Assembly (NCBI RefSeq): GCF_963678635.1
Contig: NC_087062.1
Span: forward strand, 88,077,845 to 88,141,844
Direction: 5' to 3'
DNA length: 64,000 nucleotides
Source of the DNA: Symsagittifera roscoffensis
Taxonomy: Eukaryota; Xenacoelomorpha; Acoela; Convolutidae
The translations under genes were made by a program, and so were the position numbers. Within the stretch, counting starts at the first letter, position 1, and every line of letters starts with the position of its first letter. The notes below the pieces were generated by a model that had not been told where the DNA came from, searched no databases, and saw nothing but the letters and a program-made list of their open reading frames with translations. Positions 17,422-28,241 of the stretch are shown here, piece after piece.

Positions 17422-17831
17422 GATGAGTTAGGACCGAAGTGTAACTCATAGAGTAATTTCGGATAGGGTACACCGTCTGCTCGTCACGCTATCTTATTTT
17501 CGGCCGGATAGATTCGTGCAACTTCTTAGTCTAATACCGATCCTAATCTTACTCTTATACTATCTAGTCTCAGGTTGTTTAACTAGTCTCTGCTAGGCTC
17601 AATAGATCTAGGGTATACTGGTTTATTGCGGCTGCTGAAGTGCTCGGGAGAGTCCAACTAATTTCTAAGTTAAATTCAAATCTCTCTGGTGCTGAAATTA
17701 CAAGTAACTTCAGCACTTACAAATAAGTGGGTTGTTAGTTAGATGGATCATGATTGGTTAATATTAAATACTTTACATTGGTAAAACATTTAATTTATCC
17801 AATCATAAAATATAGTTTAGATCAGGTTCCA
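17349..17831 (-). repeat. 5' LTR of copy 1 with a 75-bp end duplication
   Basis: The full LTR is 17424-17831 (sense TGGAACCTG... to ...AACTCA); 17349-17423 repeats its U5 end together with the primer site. It matches the LTRs at 31324-31733 and 49829-50238. A hairpin at 17689-17716 (one mismatch here) is perfect in the other copies. The right flank after 17831 is unrelated DNA. Confidence 0.88.
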
Positions 17832-19424
17832 TTGTTCTAGAATGTTTCAAACTGGCCATTAATTATTCAAGATTGCTGAAGAACTTCCATACACAATATT
17901 AAATTAAGCCCCAATAAATTAGTAAGTAATTTTAATTTGAAAACAAAGTTATGGCTAAAAAATGCTAAAAAAACATTTCACGACTTAATTTGTTTAAAAA
18001 GTTCTGGATTAACTAAAACTGAAATATTGAGCCATACAACATATTGTTCTCATATCTCTACTCAACATTTAACTTAAAAAAATCTGGTTTACAAATAATT
18101 TTTGATATTTTGAAATTTTCAATCTTTTTTTTGCATTTCAATTAGCTGATAGAAGTTTCTTGAATATTCTAGAATACTTTTCGATTAAATTTAGCTCTAC
18201 TGAAACATGATTTTTACTAGTTCCTTAGTCAAATCAATCCAACGAGAATGAGCTGTCGAAAAGTTAATAATAACGATTGTATGGATACCGACAGCCAAAA
18301 AGTCACCAAAACTTTAAATTCTTCAGAGTGAAAAGTATTTGATTCGGGTTGAAAAACAACCCTGGCTTATTTGCAATAATTGCTTTAGAGATCAATGAAG
18401 GTTTTGGTTTTGAAGTTTTTGGTTTGTTTTTTTAACGGATTTTTTATGCAATTTTGAGACTTTTTTGTTTGTTTTCAGAGAGAATAATTTCAAAAAGAGA
18501 TGGAAAAACTATGCAACAGTAGACGCCAAAATCTTCTAATGTGGAGGGCTGCAAATATAAATTGGTCACAAAAAAAACCAATGCAAACTTTTCAAAATGA
18601 TTTCGTTTTTGGCTAAAAAATTGGTACAAGCAAAAAATAACACACATCTGAATTCAAACATGTAAATATAGGTTTAATATTTATGATTTCATTTCGCATT
18701 TAGTAGAGTGCTTATTAGGCATACATTTTAGTTCTAATATCTAATAAAAAAAAATCTATTGTAATTGAGTTTCATTAGCAGCTCAGTAGACATTGGTTTT
18801 TTACAAACAGAAAATTTACATTGAAATCGAAGATACTTGAAATCAAGGAAATTTACAGACATTGGACCTTTAAAAATATTTACTAATTGAAAGTGAAAAA
18901 ACAGTACACAAAAATAATTTTTCAAGCCTAATCTAAGGAATTTATGATTCAATTACAGGCACTAGTTATAAGTTTAATGACTTTGTACAAATTCCATCTA
19001 TGAGCACACGACATTAGCAATAAAAAAAAGTTATGGAATTTTTAAATTGTTTATACGTTTTATTCTGCTCCTTAACTAGACGGAAACCTCAATTGACACC
19101 TTCAAAAAGTTTTTAAATTGGAAGTACCCTTTTGTATTTTTTCCAAAGGACAGCTGATGTTTCTGTATGAACCCATCATTGTCATTCTTACGTATCAGCG
19201 TGTTCATTGTAGTCGCAGTAGGTATCTTTGTTCAGGAACACCATTTTAATTGCACTTAAAAAACACTTCAACTTGAAAAAAATTCAGGTGTTCTATGGTG
19301 GAACTTTTTTGTCTGGTGCAGCAAACACGCGGTAAGAAATTAATGAAACCTTTCTTAATCTGGTAATGAAGTCAGAAAAAAAGTTTTTGCGTTCTTTTCA
19401 AATGCTGGAGTAGCAGAAATTTTA
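17832..19424. other. No gene recognised
   Basis: AT-rich sequence without a convincing coding frame, RNA gene or repeat that I could recognise. Confidence 0.5.
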
Positions 19425-19961
19425 TTGTTCCGACTTTCGATACGAAAGTAACGGAATATTTGTGCTCGGGGTGGGTTTTTTTTTCTTCAGACAAATTTCG
19501 ACTTTTTAACTAGCCATTTTTGACGGAATTTTTTTATATCATTCGAAAGGTATTGTTGTCTTGAGCTCAAATTTGAAAAGATACTTCACCTGTGATCATT
19601 TTTCGTAAAGTTATGGGGGTTTAAAGATTGCCGTTTTGGCCAATTTGGGACAATAAACGCGCGATATTTTCGCGCTATTAACGCGTAAGCGGCGAGTTAA
19701 TCCGTCTTAAATATCGTTTCAAATTGGTTTAACGAAACTTATTTGCCATAATTGATTTGTTACAAGTAGCGAAATCTATTCTTTTGTACTTTAAATGGCG
19801 TGTGGGGGGATGATTTTAATTAAAAAATTTCCATTTTTGGAAATTTTTTTTTGTTTCATTTTGTTTCACTACTTTTAATTTTTTAATGCTATTACTGCTC
19901 CAGAAACCTTAATAGACAGTCGGAACATTCAGGACTTCGCCCTGATACGAGCAGTCTTGTT
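19425..19961 (+). repeat. 0.54-kb dispersed repeat, copy A
   Basis: Starts ttgttccgactttcgatacg with an inverted repeat (cttucg-type stem ctttcg/cgaaag) and ends in a hairpin caggacttcgccctg followed by atacgagcagtcttgtt. The interior includes palindromic cgcg-rich segments. A second copy follows in the same orientation after 18 bases and a third is inverted at 21577-22127. No coding capacity, so a non-autonomous element is likely; class uncertain. Confidence 0.7.
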
Positions 19962-19979
19962 GGAATTTGGGAAACATTT

Positions 19980-20500
19980 TTGTTCCGAATTTTGATACGA
20001 AAGTAACGGAATATTTGTGCTCGGGGTGGGTTTTTTTTTTCTTCAGACAAATTTCGACTTTTTAACTAGCCATTTTTGACAAGTGTTTTTAATATCATTC
20101 GAAAGGTATTGTTGTCCAAATTTGAAACGATATTACACCTGTGATCATTTTTCGTAAAGTTATGAGGGTTTAAAGATTGCCATTTTGGCCAATTTGGGAC
20201 AACTAACGCGCGATATATTTCGCGCTATTAACGCGTAAGTGGAGAGTTAATCCGTCTTAGAAATCGTTCCAAATTAGTTGAAAGAAGCTGATTTGCCGTA
20301 ATTGATTTGTTACAAGTAACGAAATCTATCCTTTTGTACTTTATATGGCGTGTGGGGGATGATTTTCATAAAAAACTTCAAATTTTAGAAAAAAAAATTT
20401 CATTTTTTTACATTTAATTTTTTAATGTTATTGCTGCTCCATAAACCTTAAAAAGCAGTCGCAACATTCAGGGCTTCGCCCTGATACGAGGAGTCTTGTT
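19980..20500 (+). repeat. 0.54-kb dispersed repeat, copy B
   Basis: Same family and orientation as the copy ending at 19961. Its 3' hairpin cagggc-ttc-gccctg (20469-20483) is perfect. Confidence 0.7.
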
Positions 20501-21576
20501 CAATTTACTGTTCGATGGTAACTCGATTCCTTTTTCCTCTCGCATTAAGCGCATAGACTCTTAATTACATATCGTATATCTCAGCGGTCAAAAGATGATA
20601 TCACGCTGTGGTACTGAATGTTTCCCTATAAGGAACAAACGCCAAATTGCTGTTCGAAACTTTTTAATAACCCCAATAACTAGAAAGTAGGGTAGGAAAA
20701 AATTCGAAAAGATTCTCCGATTAATCTCCGACCTAATAGGTCAAGCCACTTGATTCCCAAGTTGGTTCAAAAGTTCAACAATTTGTGCTCTTCGCTTACT
20801 TACTGAAAGTTTGAAAAATCCTATACTGCTGGATCGCCCACAAAATTTTGGGAACAACCAGACATCAACCCTACACCCAAAACCCACCGCCCTCCAAAGA
20901 TGTAAATTCAACCCTACTCCTACCCCTTTGATCACTTGAACACACTAACGGTCCTTGTGGCTGACACAATAATCGGCTGTGCGCACCCACTCCTATTGTG
21001 AGCACTCATTCTTCATTTTGCAAGTAAAAATGACAAAATAAACATATATTGTCGCTCCCATCTATATCAGCTACTGATTCGAAAAACATGAAGGATTTGT
21101 CTCAAAAGACAGAACTGATAAAGTGAGTTCACAACATGAAACAAAGATGAAACGCCGATCGCTCTGGGCATTTAGCATAGAATGTTCCGACTAAAATAGT
21201 TTAAGAAAAAAATAAACTAAAATGAGAAACTTAAAATAACGAGAAAAATTTTATTCCTTTTTTCTATATTTCATTCATTTTTAATTTAGGCGATTGATTT
21301 AGATGAATAACCGCAAGAATGAGAATCAAATCGCTAAAAAAGAGTAGAAATTTAGTGCTAAAATCATGTTAAAAGTTTACTGGGAGGTCAGCCTCTAATC
21401 AATTTTTTTCTAGTTTAGTCTGAAAACCAAAAACTTTCAGACCAGTTTTTCTCGTCCCTGAGAGATTGTTCTACCGAGTTTTCCTCGATATAGTCCAAAT
21501 TGGCTGACAAATGACGAACAGAATCCAATGTCCTTCAATGCTTCGAAAAGGCCGGAACAAAAAGTAAACTAATAAT
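20501..21576. other. No gene recognised
   Basis: Unique-looking sequence between repeat copies. The minus-strand 64-aa frame at 20741-20935 has no feature I can support. Confidence 0.4.
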
Positions 21577-22127
21577 AACAAGACTGCTCGTATCAGGGCG
21601 AAGCCCTGAATGTTCCGACTGCTTTTTAAGGTTTATGGAGCAGCAGCAGCAGTAAAAACATTAAAAAATTAAATGAAATAAAATAAAATGAAGTTTTTTT
21701 TCTAAAATTTGCAATTTTTTATGAAAATCATCACCCCACACGCCATTAAAAGTACAAAAAGACATATTTCGTTCCTTGTAACAAATCAATTATAGCAAAT
21801 AAGCTTCGTTCAACCAATTTGGAACGATTTATAAGAGGGATTAAATCTCCGCTTACGCGTTAATAGCGCGCATTATATCGCGCGTTAATTGTCCCAAATT
21901 GGTCAAAATGGCCAAAATGGCAATCTTTAAACCCTCATAACTTTACGAAAAATGATCACAGGTGAAATATCTTTTCAAATTTAAGCTCAGGATAACAATA
22001 CCTTTTGAATGATATAAAAAAATTCCGTCAAAAATGGCTAGTTAAAAAGTCGAAATTTGTCTGAAGAAAAAAAAAACCCACCCCGAGCACAATTATTCCG
22101 TTACTTTCGTATCGAAAGTCGGAACAA
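21577..22127 (-). repeat. 0.54-kb dispersed repeat, copy C (inverted)
   Basis: Reverse complement of the copies at 19425-20500, with the hairpin at 21594-21608 and the terminal motif cgaaagtcggaacaa at its right end. That terminal motif is repeated once more at about 22134-22154, and the serine protease gene begins only about 110 bases further on. Confidence 0.7.
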
Positions 22128-22264
22128 TTACTGTCGTATCGAAAGTCGGAACAAAAAGTTGGAACAACAAGCTATTATAGTAACATTTCGACCATCGTTA
22201 TGTTGTGCAAATATTAGCGAGCCACAAGCAAGTACAAAAGTTCATTGTTGTTGAACTTACTCAA

Positions 22265-24062
22265 ATGAATACTTCTTTCAATTTTCTTACTCCGAAAAAC
22301 CTATTCATATTCGTGTTATATTGTTGTTTTGTGTCCATCCAAGTAAAGCCGGAAGTTTCTATTCCCGTTGGGCCCACTAGTGTGAATAAATCTCGTATTT
22401 CGACAGTTCTTGGAGGTCACCGTAGTCCAGCTCGACTATTTTATGTGCAAGTGACTCAACTGACGCCGAGTGCCGACAGAAAATTGATGTGTGGAGGTAC
22501 CATCATCCACGAGGAGTGGGTGCTCACAGCGGCACATTGTGTCAGCCACATACACCGTTGGTGTCTTCAGGTGTTCAGGGGGGGGGGGGGGGGTGACCTA
22601 GGGTTTTTGGAGGCGGGGGAGGGGGGTTATGGCGTGCATGGGGTGAAGGGCTCATGTTTGGTTATTCACAAAATTTTTGACAGTTTATTCCTATTGAAAC
22701 TCTTTCTTAGTTCGGCCAAATTTGTTTTCCACGCGCTCTAAGAAACTTCAATGTTCAAATGAAATTGCAAGACGAAACGTTTGTCGTTGCTTCGGTTTGT
22801 TGAAAAAGTTTGTCCATTTTTAGACAGCGAGTTTTAAGAGCCCTCTCCTGAAAACGCCAAAACCATTAAAAATTCCGAAAACTTAAAAAAAACAATTTCA
22901 GCGCTTTTGGAGATTTTTCAGAAAAAATAATGTCGCGCCAACTGCAATAAAATACATTTTCTCAAACATCGTGTACTTATTTCTGGCATTATCGAAGTTA
23001 TATCAGAAGCTGAAACTTATAATTTTAATAAAACCATCTTGAACACACATATTCTGTCCTTTTCTTCGAACTTCGGAACCAAAAAAATGTGTTTTATTGT
23101 AGCTAATGATATTGCTGTGAGGACAGGAGATTTCACTGAAGAGGACAGTGAGAAAACTGAAGTACTGGTGGAGCAGATCTTTTGGTACGCCGACTACACG
23201 TATGTCTACAGTCTACATGAGGGCTCTCTTGAGTTGTCTACACGAGGGCTCTCTTTTCTGATTCTGGGGGAAGACGGGGAGGGGGGCAGCGGCTAATATC
23301 GATTAAAAAGCCCCTTTTATCAATTAACAATGATCCAGAACTTAAAAAAGTTAAAAGCGAAATCGTAAAATAAGGAATGCCGAGCGTTTTTCTCTAATGA
23401 GTTTTTGAAATGCTAGCAGGTTCTTTTTCTACACCCCCCCTCCCCCATGAGCGAAAGAAAACTAAAACAATGAGGCGTTTAGAGTAAACAAACACCGACT
23501 ATTTAATGACATTGCTCTGATTAAAGTGTACAACCACACCTTTCCCGGAGACCACGTTTTGCCCATTTGCCTTGAAATAGTTTCCGAGTGCCCCATTTTC
23601 GGCTTCTGTGGAACGGGATATGCTCGGCTGAACGAGCGGACCTTTTCGCCTCAGATGAAGGAAATTCTCCTGTATCAAAGAAGAGCCGGATGTTGTTGGG
23701 ACTACTTGGTAAAATGTCGCGCCGACCTTGTCTGCACTCGGCGACTGGGGGCGTTCCGAGATGATAACATTTACTTCGGCGACAGCGGGGGACCTCTTTT
23801 TATGTTCGGAGAGTTTCCAGAGAACAAACCTCAATGTGTTTACGGTGTCGCGAGTTTTTTCCGTCGCTGTGAGCGGAGATTCGGAAATATTCCGCTGATT
23901 AATTGCTTCCTAGGTGGAAGTTACTTTGCAAGTGTTCCTTACTTTTCCGAGTGGATAGAAAGAACAGTATATTCGTATTATGTAGAAAATGGTTTACTTC
24001 CAGAAGAGCAGAGTGACTTACAATCAGAGCAAAATGACTTTGACACTTTAGTTGAATATTGA
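22265..24062 (+). CDS. Trypsin-like serine protease, three exons, 322 aa predicted
   Basis: Proposed exons 22265-22556, 23103-23199 and 23483-24062 (introns cgttggt...gtag, gtatgt...tttag); together they keep one frame. Residues 1-26 are a secretion signal. A short propeptide precedes ISTVLGG, comparable to the IVGG mature start. The catalytic triad is present: His in LTAAHC (exon 1), Asp in NDIALIK and Ser in GDSGGP (exon 3). A secreted S1-family (chymotrypsin fold) peptidase is well supported. The residues before the catalytic Ser read DNIYFGDSGGP, so the usual Cys before it and a trypsin Asp in the specificity pocket are missing. A poly(A) signal aataaa lies at 24083-24088. The first donor is the least certain boundary. 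Confidence 0.8.
22579..22632 (+). repeat. Poly-G rich intron tract
   Basis: An uninterrupted run of about 15 G and further G-runs lie in the first intron of the protease. A G-quadruplex is possible, and run length is prone to assembly error. Confidence 0.7.
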
Positions 24063-24070
24063 ACAAAAGA

Positions 24071-24410
24071 TGCCTTCGTTTCAATAAACCAAATGGTTTC
24101 AACCTTGGTTGATATTCTGTTTTATTCTGGCAAAAATCAACCAAGATTCAGTTTCGAATGAGACCTTAAAAACAGTTTATGCAATGCATTTAACAGTTAG
24201 CGTAGCGTTCTAAATAGATATTGAGTAATCATTTTTGCGCTATTTTCCAAAACTCAAAGACTGTATCAAAATGATCACCGGTAAGCAAATCAAATTTTAA
24301 GCTCAAAAAATCATTTTTCTGTTAAAAAATTTAAATTGAAAATTGAATATGTCTGGAGAAAAAGATTATCCTATATTTCATCAAGATTGCTCGTATCGGC
24401 AAGATACCCT
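24071..24410 (+). repeat. Protease 3' flank, also found at 27650-27989
   Basis: About 340 bases starting 8 bases after the protease stop, including the poly(A) signal, recur with few differences at 27650-27989. Both copies end in accct directly before an LTR. Confidence 0.85.
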
Positions 24411-24665
24411 TGTGATATCCTACGAGGTATCTTGTTGAAAAACTAATTGGTAATTCAAAGAGTATTTTCTTGGCTTTGAACAGATAGTTTTTCTCTGTTT
24501 TTTTTAGCTACTTAGAGCGGTTCTCAATTTCATACTCTGAACTCTCCGCTGTGTATCAAAAGTCTCAGATCTAAATGACCTTGGACACTTATAATAATAA
24601 AAAAATTATAACACTGAAGGTTATGGTTACAGAATCATTATTGCTATTACAGAAGCACTATCACA
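24411..24665 (-). repeat. LTR A of the decayed element
   Basis: Plus strand tgtgatatcctacgaggtat to ...gcactatcaca. The adjoining interior has a purine tract on the sense strand (cgaggggg, complement of ccccctcg at 24668-24675), the expected polypurine tract before a 3' LTR. Confidence 0.8.
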
Positions 24666-26989
24666 TACCCCCTCGAGTGAATTTTTTTTTCTGATACAAG
24701 AAATAATTTATAATAGCAAGCGTTTTTAAAGCTCCGTTTTTAAAAGTTTAGTAACCGTCTGTTTGCAAAATTGTTTATTCCTTTAGTTTTCGTCCAGTTC
24801 TATCTCCAACTAGGGTTCCAGTCCACTACTTTGTCCAACGTGGCATAACCGAAATTTCTTCTGAAGAGATGTCTCTCCACTAGACTCAATCTCGACTCTA
24901 TTGGCCTATCATTCCGTGTCTTGAACTCTGTTAACCGTCTTCTGTACTCTTCTAAGGCCGCTTTTAAGAGTGCTCATCCTGATAGTTCAAATGAAATTTT
25001 TCTTGATGGAATGCTTTACTGGGCCCCCAAAACGTTTTGGTTCTTTACTCTTGGTTTGTCGTGAGTTTCTTCTAACCCCTGCGTCTTCCACGTCTTTTAA
25101 CCCTGTGGAGGTTCGAATTTTTAATCTTTTTCTCCAACTGACTAATTTTTTCCTCGAAGTTCGTCTGCCACCTTTTGTACCCCCTCTTGAGTACCTGATC
25201 TGTCAGAGTTTCCCACTCCGCCGGTGCCAGGTTTCTATTTTGGAATGTGCCCAGAATATTCTCGGGTTTAGTGGCCAAATCTATTTTCTTCAGTTTCGTT
25301 TTCTGTTTGCTTTTTGCCGTTGAGCTTGATTGTGGGTTGCTGTCTGGGGCAGCTGCCGTAGCAGTTTGTTTAGTTGTTGTTTCTGGCTTTTCCTTATCGT
25401 CTTGCTTTTTGGTCTTTGGTTTTTTCTCCGTTTTCCTTTATGCGACCTCTTCTTGTGTTTTCGGTCCACTTGACGAACTCGGTCCCCCTGTATTTGTTTT
25501 GGCTTTCTTGATGGCAAGGTTTAAGCCCCCCTGATTTGATGACTTCAGATAATACTATGGTTTGGCTTTGCTTAAACTGGTCTATAGGGACTACAAAGTC
25601 TGCCAGCTCAACCTGCCGTTTCAGTTCTTCATCAGAATTGCTTTCCTCCAGCTTTTCGAGGGAACTGATCTTCTGCAGCTTCTTGCGTGGCTATGCTGAC
25701 GGGCTTTTTCCTGCTCCCTGAGCCTGGTCCTGCTGTAGATTGATTTTTGCTTGTGCGATGTCTGATATCCGGTATATCGATCCTGCCAAAGTCTTTTCTG
25801 CCGATCCCGTTTTCGCTGTTTTTTTCCTTTTAACGGCTTTTTGAGCGCTTCCCCAATCTTCCTTAAGTTGTCTTCACGCATAATAGTTTTTTTCCAAAAA
25901 TGTGTAGGATTATCTTTTTAATCTTCGATGAATCCCTTCTCCCACGAGTAAATCATCTCTTTTCGGAGCTCAGGGTTTGACTGTCCATTTGTGTCCACAA
26001 GTCTTCGGATGTCGTTCTTCGCTGCGTCTCTACGCTTCTCGTTCCACCGAGCGTTCGCCTCCAACAGCTAGCTCCATGAGTGCTTTCACTCGCTGGCGGT
26101 CCCGATCTATGTACAGTCGATGCTTGTACAGCGGGCTGGTGTCTCTGCTGAGCTCTCCCTTTCTTACGATCTTCAAGTTTTTTCTGGGTTGATCGATTCT
26201 CCATTTGAGCTGTGACGCCTTCAATGCCAATCGTTCCAGGTGTTGTTTGTTTAATAGTCAGAGTTAGTTATAAACTTGTCAGGTAGAATCTTAAATTTAT
26301 TTTTTGGAAGTCTGCCGAAGTGTGCCTGAAATGGAGATACTTGAATGGTTTTCAATTTCAAGGATTTCTAATTCGGACCGTGCTGCCGGAGCAGATAGCG
26401 CCGCATGGAATGTTTCCAAACTTTCCCCTGGTTCTTGCGTATTTGTAAAGAGATTGTACTTTTCATACGTTAGACATTTATTCTTTTGGATTGAAGCCGA
26501 TGCTAGTTCCGTAATTTCGTTGAATGACATTTTGGAAATTTTAGCATGTGGGTTTTTCTATAGGAATCTTTTCTTTCCTTCTGTTCCTAGAGAGAGGAAT
26601 AATCTGGATACAAGCTTCTTCTGTACCTCATTATAATAAACATTGTGACCTACCCTTGTCCCCGTGTTCTTCTCTCCTCATCCTCCAGAAAAATAACACG
26701 ATCTCTTGCTAATTTGTCTCTGAGAATTCTGGCTGTTATCGTCTCCCTCGCGTGGTGTCGCTGGTTTTGGTGGTCGTTCTTCCAGTATGTCTTTTGGGTC
26801 CTCCAGCATTTCTGGGTCGACATTTTGGGTCCTCCAGCAATTTATGGGTTGACATTTTTTTTCACCGTTAACGCCATTAGAAATTGTTCCAACCAGATCT
26901 TGAATTGCCATGGTGGGTCTAGATTAGCTGTCGCCCAAAATACTGGAATTCCCGGTTGTCCTGAGCTGAGAATCTTACTGGCTGCGCCA
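24666..26989 (-). pseudogene. Internally deleted gag-pol remnant
   Basis: Sense-strand order: gag start at the primer site (26989 downward), the EITELA..GESLE..FHAAL gag region (about 26360-26530), then an abrupt change at about 26345-26360 into the integrase C-terminal region (with FGRLP), then the Ser/Lys-rich tail. Protease, RT, RNase H and the integrase core are missing. Many stops and frame changes remain, so nothing functional is expected. Confidence 0.7.
26970..26989 (-). promoter_or_regulatory. Primer site of the decayed element, tRNA-Ser-like
   Basis: Plus strand gaatcttactggctgcgcca resembles the 3' end of a tRNA with a gaatc T-loop and terminal cca; the acceptor sequence suits tRNA-Ser. 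It directly abuts LTR B. The element's ATG spans the LTR/primer junction. Confidence 0.5.
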
Positions 26990-27240
26990 TGTGATATCCT
27001 ACGAGGTATCTTGTTGGAAAACTAAAACGTAATTCAAAGAGTATTTTCTTGGCTTTGAACAGATAACTTTTCTCTTTTTTTAGCTACTGAGAGCGGTTCT
27101 CAATTTAATGCTCTGAACTTTCCGCTGTGTACCAAAAGTCTCAGATCTAAATGACCTTGGACACTTATAATAATAAAAAATTATAACACTGAAGGTTATG
27201 GTTACAGAATCATTATTGCTATTACAGAAGCACTATCACA
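26990..27240 (-). repeat. LTR B of the decayed element
   Basis: Close match to LTR A. It is followed by 27241-27649, which repeats the sequence right of LTR A (24666 to about 25075), as in a tandem element sharing a middle LTR. Confidence 0.8.
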
Positions 27241-27649
27241 TACCCCCTCGAGTGAATTTTTTTTCTGATACAAGAAATAATTTATAATAGCAAGCATTTT
27301 GAAAGCTCAGTTTTTAAAAGTTTAGTAACTGTCTGTTTGCAAAATTGTTTATTCCTTTAGTTTTCGTCCAGTTCTATCTCCAGCTAGGGTTCCAGTCCAC
27401 TACTTTGTCCAACGTGGCATAACCGAATTTTCTTTTGAAGAGATGTCTCGTCACTAGACTCAATCTCGACTCTATTGGCCTATCATTCCGTGTCTTGAAC
27501 TCTGTTAACCGTCTTCTGTACTCTTCTAGGGCCGCTTTTAAGAGTGCTCATTCTGATAGTTCTTATGAAATTTCCACGACGGAATGCTTTACTGGGTCCC
27601 CAAAACGTTGTGGTTCTTCACTCTTGGTTTGTCGTGAGCTTCTTCTGAC

Positions 27650-27989
27650 TGCCTTTGTGTCAATAAACCAGATGGTTTCAGCCTTGGTTGATATTCTGTT
27701 TTTTTTCTGGCAAAAATCAACCAAGATTCAGTTTCGAATGAGGCCTTAAGAACAGTTTATGCAATGCATTTAACAATTAGCGTAGCGTTCTAAATAGATA
27801 TTGAGTAATCATTTTGCGCCATTTTCCAAAACTCAAAGACTGTATCAAAATGATCACCGGTGAACAAATCAAATTTTAAGCTCAAAAAATCATTTTTCTG
27901 TTACAAGCTTTTAATGGAAATTTGAATATGTCTGGAGAAAGAGATTATCCTATATTTCATCAAGATTGCTCGTATCGACAAAAGACCCT
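27650..27989 (+). repeat. Duplicate of the protease 3' flank
   Basis: Matches 24071-24410. The junction at 27648-27650 joins element interior (cttctga) to the flank (tgcctttgtgt). Confidence 0.85.
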
Positions 27990-28241
27990 TGTGATGTCCT
28001 ACGAAGTATCTTGTTGAAAAACTAATTGGTAATTCAAAGAGTATTTTCTTGGCTTTGAACAGATAGTTTTTCTCTTTTTTTAGCTACTGAAAGCGGTTCT
28101 CAATTTCATGCTCTGAACTCTCCGCTGTGTACCGAAAGTCTCAGATCTAAATGACCTTGGACACTTATAATAATAAAATAGTTATAACACTGAAGGTTAT
28201 GGTTACATCATCATTACTGCTATTGCAGTAGCAGTATCACA
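27990..28241 (-). repeat. LTR C of the decayed element
   Basis: Plus strand tgtgatgtcctacgaagtat to gcagtatcaca. Its right end (tactgctattgcagtagca) resembles the LTR end of the 53801-60968 family more than LTRs A and B do. It is followed by accct, the proposed target duplication. Confidence 0.8.

Larger units (their letters stand above)
1..17831 (-). mobile_element. Giant env-bearing LTR retroelement, copy 1 (left end off the window)
   Basis: Read on the minus strand this is a near-complete LTR element: 5' LTR at the right, then leader, a 155-aa ORF, gag, pol, four small or medium ORFs, an envelope-like ORF and a 599-aa ORF. Positions 1-17831 align almost throughout with 32444-50238, so the 3' LTR should lie about 1.1 kb left of the window. 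Protease, RT, RNase H and integrase in that order place pol in the Ty3/Gypsy group. The ORFs after pol are intact here except a 76-aa ORF with a frameshift; gag and pol are separated by a 16-bp deletion. The sense strand is strongly A/C-rich and the plus strand T/G-rich, unlike the DNA outside the LTR. Confidence 0.9.
24411..28241 (-). mobile_element. Decayed Ty3/Gypsy element tangle with three LTRs
   Basis: LTRs at 24411-24665, 26990-27240 and 27990-28241. Between the first two is an interior with a gag start and a pol tail but no enzyme core. After the second LTR the 3' interior is repeated (27241-27649), then the protease flank (27650-27989), then the third LTR. The outermost flanks both carry accct (24406-24410, 28242-28246), consistent with one original 5-bp target duplication. 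The family is related to the element at 53801-60968: the gag, integrase-tail and primer regions align. Confidence 0.8.

Noticed and set aside
19425..22127. Calling the 0.54-kb repeat a Helitron
   Set aside because: An end hairpin is present, but it is not followed at the usual distance by CTRR, so the class is left open.
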